A stretch of 38,255 bases of DNA from Caldifarciminota bacterium (lineage in GTDB: Bacteria; SDB-A), in the NCBI GenBank assembly GCA_016929715.1, contig JAFGIG010000054.1:1-38255 (forward strand), given 5' to 3'. Shown piece by piece: positions 1-7,948 of the stretch. The position numbers and the translations under genes were made by a program. Under the pieces are notes generated by a model. It was not told where the DNA came from. It was given only the letters and a program-made list of their open reading frames with translations, and searched no databases. Numbering within the stretch: position 1 is the stretch's first letter; the number at the start of each line of letters is the position of its first letter.

Positions 1-510
1 GGTTCGAGCGGAGACACCGGGGCGGATTCTTCAATAATCGAAGATGCCGTCCTTGGAATACTCAAGCAATGGGGAAAATCAGTTTCCTATTCAATGATAA
101 GGGAAACCATGAGAAAGAGTTTCTGCATTTCGGCAGATGTCGCCTGCGCTCTGGACCCGGACTATCCGGAAGTTGTTGAAAAAAACAACACCGCGAAGCT
201 CGGACACGGAGTATGTATCGTCAAATATACGGGTTCGAGAGGCAAATCAGGAACGAACGACGCTCACGCAGAATCATTTTCGAGGTTGAGAACTTTGTTC
301 AACTCCAACAAAGTCGTATGGCAGGTGGGGGAACTCGGAAAAGTTGACGAAGGCGGGGGCGGGACTGTAGCGAAGTTTATTTCCTACTGGGGTATACCTA
401 CGATAGACTGCGGGACTCCAATTCTCTCTATGCACTCTCCTTTTGAAGTATCCCATAAAGCAGACCTTTTTCAGACAGTTAAAGCCTTTAAGTCTTTTTA
501 TCTATCATAG
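1..510 (+). CDS. M18 family aminopeptidase, C-terminal part (5' end outside window)
   Basis: The frame is open from the first base, so the gene begins upstream of the window and only the last 169 residues are seen. The M18 family (aspartyl aminopeptidase / aminopeptidase I) are di-zinc cytosolic exopeptidases that form large assemblies. Two family signatures are visible. One is the segment ISADVACALDPDYPE, which carries a metal-binding Asp, followed by KLGHGVCIV and a TND motif. The other is a C-terminal segment LSMHSPFEVSHKAD with the metal-binding His, then the typical ending in which a Lys/Phe-rich helix closes the protein. The internal ATG at 94 is not the true start, because conserved M18 sequence continues before it. 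The next gene follows after 10 bp. The family call is firm; the substrate preference (acidic or broad) cannot be told. Confidence 0.93.
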   Translation, partial: GSSGDTGADSSIIEDAVLGILKQWGKSVSYSMIRETMRKSFCISADVACALDPDYPEVVEKNNTAKLGHGVCIVKYTGSRGKSGTNDAHAESFSRLRTLFNSNKVVWQVGELGKVDEGGGGTVAKFISYWGIPTIDCGTPILSMHSPFEVSHKADLFQTVKAFKSFYLS

Positions 511-520
511 GAGACCAAAT

Positions 521-1762
521 ATGCCGAAATTAGCAATCAACGGAGGAAATCCGGTCACGCGCGAATCTTTTCCGGTTTGGCCCGTGTATGGCCAACCCGA
601 GAGAGAAAACCTGCTCCGCGCCTTTGACAGCGGAAAGTGGGGCTCTCTTCACGGAACTTTTGTCAGGGAATTTGAGGAAAAGTTTTCCAGATTCAGCAGA
701 GTCCGGCACGCTGTCGCGGTGACAAACGGCTCGGTAGCCCTTGCTATTGCTTTGAAATCATCCGGTATCGGCCCCGGAGATGAAGTTATCATCCCCGGCT
801 ATACTTTCATAGCATCGGCAATGTCCGTCCTCGACGCACTCGCAAAACCGGTTTTTGCAGATATTGATTTGGAAACACTCAACATCGACATAAATTCAGT
901 TGAAGCACTGATAAACGAACACACAAAAGCAATCATGCCTGTTCATTTCGCGGGAAGACCTGCAGATTTGATCAAAATCCAATCTCTGGCTCAAAAACAC
1001 GGATTGGCTGTCGTCGAAGACGCTTGTCAGGCATGGGGTTCGGTTTTCAAGGGCATCCCCGTCGGCTCAAAAAGCGAAGCCGCTTGTTTCAGCTTTCAGT
1101 CCTCAAAAAATATCAGCTCGGGCGAGGGCGGGATGATAATAACTGATTCGGGTGAAGTCTTTGAAATCGCGAAAAGTCTCGGCAACTGCGGCAGAAGCGA
1201 GAAGGGTCTCTGGTATGCCCATTACAGATACGGCGGAAACTACAGAATGACTGAATTCCAAGCTGCGATTCTCATCGCTCAGCTCGAAAGATATCCTTCT
1301 TTGCAGTCTCTGAGAGAGAAAAACGCTTTGGAACTCGACCGCGCCATATCAGACATGAATGGTTACAGAACGCTTGCTTCTTTGGACAAAGATTCAGTTT
1401 CATCATGGCATATATATCCTTTTATGATAGACATCTCCCAGTGGGAAGGAATCACAAAAGTGGATATAGTCGATGCGGTCAGAGCTGAAGGAGTCCCTCT
1501 TAGTGCCGGATATTCACTGCCTGTATATAAACAACCGGTTTTCACGGAGAATAATTTCGGTCCCGGAGGCGGACCCCAGCGTTGTTTTAACACTGATTTT
1601 CCGGACTTCAATAAATTCAGCCTTCCTAACACTGAAAAAGCCTGTTCATCTGAAGCCGTCTGGATTACTCAAAACATGCTTCTGTCAGAAAAATCCGGAA
1701 TTGAGAATATCATTGCGGCATTGGTGAAAGTGTTCAACAACAGGGACGAATTGAGAAAATAA
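521..1762 (+). CDS. DegT/DnrJ/EryC1/StrS-family PLP-dependent aminotransferase
   Basis: The protein has 413 residues. The start is the ATG at 521, preceded by an AGGAG-type site that overlaps the stop of the aminopeptidase; a longer open frame exists upstream but lies inside that gene. This fold-type I aminotransferase family transfers an amino group, usually from glutamate, to keto-sugars or cyclitols for surface polysaccharides or secondary metabolites. Visible features are the N-terminal KLAINGG motif, the PLP-pyridine Asp167 in VVEDACQAWGS, and the Schiff-base Lys196 in FSFQSSKNISSGEGG. The substrate-loop region contains a glycine-rich GPGGGP stretch near residue 376. No sugar nucleotide dehydratase or sugar-processing partner sits beside it, so the substrate is unknown. 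It abuts the response regulator gene with no gap, which suggests co-transcription. Confidence 0.92.
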   Translation: MPKLAINGGNPVTRESFPVWPVYGQPERENLLRAFDSGKWGSLHGTFVREFEEKFSRFSRVRHAVAVTNGSVALAIALKSSGIGPGDEVIIPGYTFIASAMSVLDALAKPVFADIDLETLNIDINSVEALINEHTKAIMPVHFAGRPADLIKIQSLAQKHGLAVVEDACQAWGSVFKGIPVGSKSEAACFSFQSSKNISSGEGGMIITDSGEVFEIAKSLGNCGRSEKGLWYAHYRYGGNYRMTEFQAAILIAQLERYPSLQSLREKNALELDRAISDMNGYRTLASLDKDSVSSWHIYPFMIDISQWEGITKVDIVDAVRAEGVPLSAGYSLPVYKQPVFTENNFGPGGGPQRCFNTDFPDFNKFSLPNTEKACSSEAVWITQNMLLSEKSGIENIIAALVKVFNNRDELRK

Positions 1763-2740
1763 TTGCCCCAAAACGCATCCATTCTTCTCGTCGACGACAA
1801 CGAGCTTATAATCAATACAATCAAAATGTCTCTCGGCGGTGAAGATTATGATTTTCTGACTGCCTTCAACGGAAGGGAAGCATACGAAATAGCACTGAAG
1901 GAAAAACCTTCCCTGATAATAACGGACGTCACTATGCCTGAAATGGACGGCATAGAGCTCTGCCGCAAGATAAAGACGACTTTCGAAACCAGACTTATTC
2001 CGGTGATCGTCATCACCGCCTACGACGCTCTTGTAGACAAACTTAAAGCCATTAAATCAGGAGCCGACGAATTTCTTTCGAAGCCGTTCAATCCTCTCGA
2101 ATTGAAAATCAGGATACGATCATTCTTGAAATTTAAACTGCTTCTCGACAAACTCGAAGATGTTTCCATGGTTATTGCCTCGCTCGCCAAAGCTATCGAC
2201 GCAAGAGACGCATATACTCAAGGACATAACCAGAGAGTGTCATTTGTCGCTCTCAAACTCGCGGATTTCTTCAATATTTCCGAAGCCACGAAAAGCGAAA
2301 TGCAGGAAGCCGGAATACTTCACGACATAGGCAAGATAGGCATTCCCGAAATCATCCTGCAAAAACCGGGAACTTTCAATCAAAATGAAAGAAAAATTAT
2401 CCAAACTCACCCGATTATCGGCGAAGAAATCTTAAAACCCCTGAAATCAACCGTCAATTTCCGCTCAATTATCCGCTCGCATCATGAAAAACTCAACGGT
2501 TCGGGTTACCCCGACTCATTGAAAGGCGAAAAAATACCTTTCCCCGTCAGAATAATATCCGTTTCTGACGTCTTCGATTCTCTTTCGACTAACAGGCCTT
2601 ACAGAAACGCCATGAAACTCGATAAAAGCCTCGAGATCATAAAAGAAGAAGTTGAAAAAGGATTCTGGGATTCCGAAGTGTTTAAGGCTCTCGAAAAAAT
2701 TTCCGCAGAAGACGAGATAAAAATTCTTTACGGTTTCTAA
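1763..2740 (+). CDS. Response regulator with HD-GYP output domain (putative c-di-GMP phosphodiesterase)
   Basis: The protein has 325 residues and begins with TTG placed directly after the stop codon of the aminotransferase. Residues about 5-120 form a receiver domain: acidic pair D11-D12, phospho-acceptor D55 in IITDVTMPEMDG, Thr in VITAYD and Lys in LSKPF. Residues about 130-325 are an HD-GYP domain with the HD pair at H187-D188 (LHDIGKIGIPE), the HHEKLNGSGYP signature and the downstream SVSDVFDSL block. HD-GYP proteins of this architecture (RpfG-like) hydrolyse cyclic di-GMP to GMP under control of a histidine kinase. No kinase gene is adjacent, so the protein is an orphan regulator here. 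The translational start rests on adjacency and on the receiver domain beginning at once; no strong ribosome-binding site is seen. Confidence 0.93.
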   Translation: MPQNASILLVDDNELIINTIKMSLGGEDYDFLTAFNGREAYEIALKEKPSLIITDVTMPEMDGIELCRKIKTTFETRLIPVIVITAYDALVDKLKAIKSGADEFLSKPFNPLELKIRIRSFLKFKLLLDKLEDVSMVIASLAKAIDARDAYTQGHNQRVSFVALKLADFFNISEATKSEMQEAGILHDIGKIGIPEIILQKPGTFNQNERKIIQTHPIIGEEILKPLKSTVNFRSIIRSHHEKLNGSGYPDSLKGEKIPFPVRIISVSDVFDSLSTNRPYRNAMKLDKSLEIIKEEVEKGFWDSEVFKALEKISAEDEIKILYGF

Positions 2741-2744
2741 TCCC

Positions 2745-3374
2745 TTACCTGAAAATAAACACCGCTTCGAGCGAATCACTTCTAAAAACAGTCTCTATCA
2801 GATGGTCTCTGCCGGCGGGTTTCAGAATAAAAAAGTATTCTTCGCCGTCCATCTCGACCAACGCCACAGCCGCTGATCCGTCCGCCGGTTCAGTTAAAGC
2901 ATACAGGATATCTTCAAAAATCAAAAAATAGTTTTCGTTCCTCTCCTCCACGATTTCTCCCGGAGCGTGACCTACACAGAGAGAAAAAAAAAGCTCTCCA
3001 AACGGTATCAATGGTTCGCCGGAAGCCGTTTCCCAGTCCTTGTATTCAAGCCAGACATCATTTTCATCTTTCCAATGTATTTCAAGAGAATCATGTGATT
3101 TTCGCGCTTTGAAGATAGAAACACCGAAAGGACCTGTAATGTTAATTGTCCAAAGAGAATCGGCATTTCTGTGCGCCATGGAGAAATCACCTGAAATCTC
3201 TACCCATTGGCTGTTGATCCTGATTATGCCTTTCCACACAGAATCAGGTGTTTGAGAGAAGTTAAAACCAATTCCGCTGTTTAGAGTTTCACTGACATGT
3301 CCGACGTAAGAGCTTCTCGGGGCGCAACCACATAAAAGAATTGTTGTCAGAAAAAAACGCTTTCTGAAAGTCAT
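2745..3374 (-). CDS. LolB/DUF4292-like outer-membrane lipoprotein
   Basis: The 209-residue protein starts with a basic, hydrophobic leader ending in LCGC, an acceptable SPII lipobox that would lipidate Cys17. The mature part looks beta-rich. It carries a block near residues 58-95 with Ile-Ser-Gly-Asp-Phe, an Ile-Thr-Gly-Pro-Phe-Gly turn and alternating hydrophobics, like the LolB/DUF4292 group of lipoproteins with a half-barrel that binds acyl chains. The similarity is a pattern impression and remote. The ATG lies 1 bp after the stop of the upstream beta-propeller lipoprotein gene, with its AAGGA site inside that gene, so this is the last gene of the leftward envelope cluster. It ends 4 bp from the convergent HD-GYP gene without a visible terminator. 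If LolB-like, it could be the acceptor of lipoproteins delivered by the LolA-like protein encoded at 29359-29919. Confidence 0.6.
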   Translation of the reverse strand: MTFRKRFFLTTILLCGCAPRSSYVGHVSETLNSGIGFNFSQTPDSVWKGIIRINSQWVEISGDFSMAHRNADSLWTINITGPFGVSIFKARKSHDSLEIHWKDENDVWLEYKDWETASGEPLIPFGELFFSLCVGHAPGEIVEERNENYFLIFEDILYALTEPADGSAAVALVEMDGEEYFFILKPAGRDHLIETVFRSDSLEAVFIFR

Positions 3375-3375
3375 G

Positions 3376-4371
3376 TTATAAATCCTTCTTTTGAATAATC
3401 CAGAGATATCCTTTGGGAATTTGCATAGCGTGGCTCACGAAAACAAGCCCTTCCCATGATGACACTTTTTCCGCCGGAGAAGCTTCGTCGCAGAAAGCTA
3501 TGAGTCTGCCGTTGAGGTCATAAACTTTCAACCCTTCGATATCCGCCGCAACAAATATTTTGCCGTCGCAGAGTTCGACGTCATATGCCGGAAACTCAGA
3601 GATTTCTTTTATCCTTTCAAAAGAGCCGCTTTCTGAAATGCCGTAAATAAGCAACCCCCCCTGCTCCGACGCCACATACAGTCTCTCCCCTTCAATCGCC
3701 AGTCCTGCTATCCCCTTAAGACCTTCAATGACCCCAGTGAGAATGCCATTTTTGAAAAGACATACTTTTTTTACATCCCAAAGGCCGACTGCGGTTAAAT
3801 CTCCTTGAACAGAGACATGAGAAGCACTGCCTTCGCATCTAATCGTGTCCACGGCAAAATATGAGATGTATCCTCCTGCCCCGTGCCTGCTCATGAATTT
3901 TATCACGCCTTCTTCCCCACAAGCACAGTATATGCCTTCATCTCCCTCCGCAACATCAAAAAACATAACTCCTGTATCGGGAGCCATTATTCTTCCGGCG
4001 GCTTCAAAAGATCCGTTTTTTCTGACGACAAGAACACCGTCAAGACCTTCCACGACGTAAAACAATCCATTGTAAAATTTGACGTCCCTGACACCGTATT
4101 CGTCTCTCGCGATATATCCTCTTTCAATTAAGCGAAAGCTGTCCCCCTCGAAAAATTCATAAGCATAAAGATACTGTCTAGACAACGCGTCTATGACCAC
4201 CAGCATGGCGTTTTCCCCGGCAGAAACCGAAGAAACTGTCCCGAGAATGCTGTCGAAAACGAAAAGTTCTATGGGCGCGATATCAGCTTCAACATCTGAA
4301 TATGAGGGCATACAAGAGAACAAAAACGCGAAAAGAGCAAAAAAAGCGATTTCAGTAAAGTAATGTTTCAT
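3376..4371 (-). CDS. Lipoprotein with beta-propeller-like (LVIVD-type) repeats
   Basis: The protein has 331 residues. A hydrophobic leader ends in FLFSC, giving a lipidated Cys20. The rest is a run of short beta-strand repeats of about 40 residues with patterns such as VRDVKFYNGLFYVVEG, GLAIEGERLYVASE and DVELCDGKIFVAAD. These resemble LVIVD-type or WD-like propeller blades, in which an internal 'what is seen, what is known' rhythm of hydrophobic strand, Gly-Asn/Asp turn and Tyr-Val-Ala strand recurs. No catalytic residues are evident. A role as an envelope scaffold or binding protein is inference. The start is ATG at 4371 with AGGATCGG just upstream, and it overlaps the end of the glycosyltransferase gene by 20 bp, so the two are probably translated from one message. 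Confidence 0.65.
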   Translation of the reverse strand: MKHYFTEIAFFALFAFLFSCMPSYSDVEADIAPIELFVFDSILGTVSSVSAGENAMLVVIDALSRQYLYAYEFFEGDSFRLIERGYIARDEYGVRDVKFYNGLFYVVEGLDGVLVVRKNGSFEAAGRIMAPDTGVMFFDVAEGDEGIYCACGEEGVIKFMSRHGAGGYISYFAVDTIRCEGSASHVSVQGDLTAVGLWDVKKVCLFKNGILTGVIEGLKGIAGLAIEGERLYVASEQGGLLIYGISESGSFERIKEISEFPAYDVELCDGKIFVAADIEGLKVYDLNGRLIAFCDEASPAEKVSSWEGLVFVSHAMQIPKGYLWIIQKKDL

Positions 4372-5785
4372 TTTCCGATCCTTTAAGTAACTTTTTTCTC
4401 CTGATCCAAGAGTTCAACCTTGCTCTGTTTTTAGCGTTGAGTTTGAACAACTCGTCTCTGAGGACATCGCTGTTGCCGGGATGTCTTCGGTAATGGTATA
4501 GCACTTCGTGAACTCTGATCAATCTGTATTTTTCAATGACTTTGAGCACCATATCGTAATCCTCGCCGTAATCGCAAAAAAGATCTTCATCGAATAAACC
4601 CATCTCTTGGAGCACCGATTTTTTCCAAACACGCACAGCTCCGGCCCCGTCAACTCTCAGAATATTGTTCACCGAATACTCCTCGTGCTTTACGACTCCC
4701 AGTTCTTCGATGGATTCGCCTTTTTCATCCACCAAATCATAATAACTCACAGCAAGCCCTGCATCGGGATTGTCATCAAGGGCTTGAATCATTTTCCTAA
4801 GCGTCGAAGGAGTATAAAAATCGTCTGAATCGAGCTGAGCAATATATCTGGCGGAGGCGTTTCTTATTCCAAGATTGAGCGCTTTTGATATCCTGTTGTC
4901 CTGTCTTCTTAAAGCTTTTATCCTTCCGTCTTTTTCGGCTAATTTAAGTGCTGTTTCGTATGTCCCGTCGTCTGAAGAATTATCTACTATTATCAGTTCC
5001 CATTCGCCAAAGTCCTGATTTTTGACGCTTTCGACAGCATCTTTCAACATTTCGGATCTGTTATGGACAGGTATTACGACGGCCACTGCCGGAGAACCGG
5101 AAGACTCGACACCTTTTGACGGGGTTTGAGAATTTTCTGACTCGAAAAAGATATTCTGCCTGACCAAAAATTCATCAAAACATTTTTCTACCTGCTGTTT
5201 AAAACTTTCGTCATAGAAGAGGTAGGAAAATCCTCCATATTCTCCTTCCGCAGGGAAAAAAAGCTTATTTTTTAACGTATTGATTTTTTCACGGCTGTGG
5301 AAAGAATATAAAACCTGCGGAATTCTGACTGCCTTTTTTATGTTCCAAAATTTCAAAAGCATGTCGTAATTGTATGCTGACGGGAACCTCGAGTCGAAAA
5401 AACCCTGGTCTGAAACCGCTTTTGTGTTGTATATCCTGAGTTTTCCGAAATTCCATCTTTCCGTCCAATCTCCGTTGTAATCATACAACTCAACTTTTTT
5501 CTGGTTCAATTCATAATCTCCGTATATCATACCCGCGTCATCTTTGCTTGCTTCGCTTTGGGCAACAATTTTAACAAAATCCTCTTTCAAGTGGACGCCT
5601 GGCATTACAACTGAAAACCATTTTCCTCCGGCTTTTTTCAACGTCCTGTTTACGGCTTCCGGCGAATAATCACTAGATTTGAGTATTTCGTAACTATGTT
5701 TATCACCGCAATTTTCTATTGAAAAATACTCACTGTCTCCGGAGAGTTTTTCCGCGATAACAAAACTCAGAAACGGGCTTTTCAA
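4352..5785 (-). CDS. GT2-family glycosyltransferase with a degenerate N-terminal GT-like half
   Basis: The protein has 477 residues. The C-terminal half, from about residue 233, is a complete GT-A domain of family 2: VVIPVHNR start, IIVDNSSDDGT, then the metal/nucleotide-binding DSDD motif at residues 319-322 and the later GEDYDMVLK acceptor-side motif. The N-terminal half (about 40-175) resembles only the second part of the same fold. It has the position of the DxD motif occupied by VVMPGV, then NYDMLLKFWN and a VLYSFHSRE segment that mirrors the VLYHYRRHP of the C-terminal half. The enzyme would transfer a sugar to an unknown acceptor, perhaps a surface glycan. The start is TTG at 5785, overlapping the TGA of the transglycosylase gene as TTGA, with a GGGAG site six bases upstream. 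Confidence 0.88.
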   Translation of the reverse strand: MKSPFLSFVIAEKLSGDSEYFSIENCGDKHSYEILKSSDYSPEAVNRTLKKAGGKWFSVVMPGVHLKEDFVKIVAQSEASKDDAGMIYGDYELNQKKVELYDYNGDWTERWNFGKLRIYNTKAVSDQGFFDSRFPSAYNYDMLLKFWNIKKAVRIPQVLYSFHSREKINTLKNKLFFPAEGEYGGFSYLFYDESFKQQVEKCFDEFLVRQNIFFESENSQTPSKGVESSGSPAVAVVIPVHNRSEMLKDAVESVKNQDFGEWELIIVDNSSDDGTYETALKLAEKDGRIKALRRQDNRISKALNLGIRNASARYIAQLDSDDFYTPSTLRKMIQALDDNPDAGLAVSYYDLVDEKGESIEELGVVKHEEYSVNNILRVDGAGAVRVWKKSVLQEMGLFDEDLFCDYGEDYDMVLKVIEKYRLIRVHEVLYHYRRHPGNSDVLRDELFKLNAKNRARLNSWIRRKKLLKGSENETLLY

Positions 5786-7947
5786 AAAATTCTCCCTTCT
5801 ATTTTTTCATAAATCCAGGCTGTCGTCAGAACTTTCGGCACGTAAAGGCGTGTTTCGGCAAATCCGATATTTGAAATATAATCCTCTTCGCCGCCCGAGC
5901 ATATCCATTTTCTTGCGTTTCCGGGACCGGCGTTATAAGCCGCGAGGGCTACCTCGATTTTTTTGAAATTCGAGAACTGATCAGACAAATATTTGGCTCC
6001 GAACATGAGGTTTGAACTCGGATTTGTGAGAGAATAGGAGCTTATCCCAAGAGAGGCTGCAACGGAGGAAGCTGTAGAAGGCATGAGTTGTGCGAGTCCG
6101 ACAGCTCCTGCCCAGGATTTTATATTCTCGTCGAAAAGGCTCTCTGTCCTCACAAGTCCCTGCAGGATATGGACATCTAATGAAAAAGCGCGTGCCGCCC
6201 TCTCAATCTCCAGCCTGAAAGCCTGGGGGTATATAATGAAAAAAAGATCTGAAGGGCATGAACCTGAAATGCTGTTTTTAACTGAAGACGCGAGGACTAT
6301 GGCTTTGTATCTGTCAAGTCCTGCGTCAGCTGTCTTTGCCAACAGAAATTTTTCACGCTGATTCGGGGACCGGACGGATTCAATTTCTTTTCTCGCCCAG
6401 GTTCTGAGTCCGAATGCATACAGGTATTTAGACCTTTCACAGACCATCGCGGTTTCGTCGCCGACTCGTTGGGTTCCGAATCTCTCTTCAGTGTTTTTTG
6501 AAAAATCAACGGGAAGAGGGACAGCAAAACGCATATTTTCCGAAAGGCGCCTTTCAGACCTTCTCGAGTATTCGCTCAAAGGCAAGGAATTCGCTATTTT
6601 TATCAACAGTTCGCGTGACTCTTCAGTTCTCATTTTAACCGCGGTTGTATATAAAAGAGACGCATTTCGTTCAGTAACTTCGAGAGAAGAAACATATACC
6701 GTGAAATCATTGAGTTCATCTCCGTCAAGGAGTTTTAATATCATCTCGGAAGCCCTGGGGACCATATCGTTTGAATGAGGAGATTCTATGACTTTTTTAA
6801 GAAGCTCAATCGCGACGCTTTTCTGACCGGCGGCGATTTGGAGCTCTGCCAGATAGACAAGCGCGTCGTCATAAAGATTACCGCTCATGAATTCTTTTAC
6901 GAAAGTCGTCCAAACGGCTTCTTCTTCAGCTTTTCTGCCCAGAGTTCTGTAACTCATACCGAGATTATAAAGCGCGTTGCTCCTGAGGGCAGCCGACAAG
7001 GAAGCTCTTTCTAGATGGGAAAGAGCCTCTTGATGCCTCGATGATCTTCTCAAAGCCCGACCGAGTATAAGAGATGCTTCGGCATTTGATGGATGGGAAG
7101 CCACGTAAGGTCCGAGCAGAAGGATTACGCTTTCGTATTTTCTGTCTTTTTCGAGGGATCGTGATCTCGCCAGAGTGTCGGCTTTCTCCAGTTCCGTGAG
7201 GAGGGACCACGCGCTGTCTGACCATGAACTGGAAACCGAGAGAAGTTCAGCTAAATATACCGCGGCAAACTCTGAATCTCCTCGGCTTAAAAATATTTTT
7301 GCCGCAAAAAATTTTTCTTCATCCTCCAGGTAGGCGATTTTGAGATGAGACGCCGCATTATCCATATCTCCCCGCGAGAGGTATATCTGGGACATGTCTC
7401 CGGAAACATGTGCTAAAAGTATTGTGGCGTGTTTTTTACAGAACAGTTCACCTTGAATTAAAGCCGATAGAGTGTCTCCCGTCTGGATATAAGAGGCGAA
7501 AATAAAATAATCGAGGTAGTCTTCTATCACTTTCGGAAAATCCTCCGTGTCCCTTACTTTGATGAATGTTTTCAGCGCGTTTTTATATTCTCCAGCGTTA
7601 AAAAATAGAACTGCCTCCGTAAAATCGCTGTATATCCCCCTGAAAGAATTGTTATGCCTGAAAAGAGGTCCTGCCAGTTCCACAGGAATTTTTTCCCTGT
7701 CAGCTATCCTCGAAGCCCAGAAAAAACTGCTGTCGACAGCGTTCATCCAAAGATACGTCTTCGCGGCTAAAACACAGAATTCAGCCGACGATCTTTCGAA
7801 CTCATTTGAATAAGACAGCAATTCTCTGGCGAGAAGCACGTCTCCCACTGCAAGGGCATTTTCGATTTCGCTCAAAGCGGCGTTTAAAAAGGTCAGAGGA
7901 TAAAATATCAAAAGCGCAGTAAGAACAATTGCAAAAATAATCTTCAT
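5782..7947 (-). CDS. Slt-type soluble lytic murein transglycosylase with TPR-rich N-terminus
   Basis: The start is the ATG at 7947, with AGGAG eight bases upstream; a longer open frame to 8055 runs into the SpoIID-like gene and lacks support. The 721-residue protein opens with a signal peptide (positions 1-22, MKIIFAIVLT onward). It continues with a long alpha-helical superstructure of TPR-like repeats (about 25-420, for example LGRALRRSSRHQEALSHLERA). It ends in a GH23/SLT catalytic domain (about 590-715). The catalytic Glu602 lies in LVRTESLFDENIK, followed by the conserved GLAQLMPSTA and AYNAGPGN motifs. Such enzymes cleave the MurNAc-GlcNAc bond in the periplasm with formation of 1,6-anhydro ends. 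The protein is longer than E. coli Slt70 (about 645 residues). The gene lies 1 bp from the SpoIID-like gene and overlaps the GT2 gene by 4 bp, so all three are co-transcribed. Confidence 0.92.
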   Translation of the reverse strand: MKIIFAIVLTALLIFYPLTFLNAALSEIENALAVGDVLLARELLSYSNEFERSSAEFCVLAAKTYLWMNAVDSSFFWASRIADREKIPVELAGPLFRHNNSFRGIYSDFTEAVLFFNAGEYKNALKTFIKVRDTEDFPKVIEDYLDYFIFASYIQTGDTLSALIQGELFCKKHATILLAHVSGDMSQIYLSRGDMDNAASHLKIAYLEDEEKFFAAKIFLSRGDSEFAAVYLAELLSVSSSWSDSAWSLLTELEKADTLARSRSLEKDRKYESVILLLGPYVASHPSNAEASLILGRALRRSSRHQEALSHLERASLSAALRSNALYNLGMSYRTLGRKAEEEAVWTTFVKEFMSGNLYDDALVYLAELQIAAGQKSVAIELLKKVIESPHSNDMVPRASEMILKLLDGDELNDFTVYVSSLEVTERNASLLYTTAVKMRTEESRELLIKIANSLPLSEYSRRSERRLSENMRFAVPLPVDFSKNTEERFGTQRVGDETAMVCERSKYLYAFGLRTWARKEIESVRSPNQREKFLLAKTADAGLDRYKAIVLASSVKNSISGSCPSDLFFIIYPQAFRLEIERAARAFSLDVHILQGLVRTESLFDENIKSWAGAVGLAQLMPSTASSVAASLGISSYSLTNPSSNLMFGAKYLSDQFSNFKKIEVALAAYNAGPGNARKWICSGGEEDYISNIGFAETRLYVPKVLTTAWIYEKIEGRIF

Positions 7948-7948
7948 G

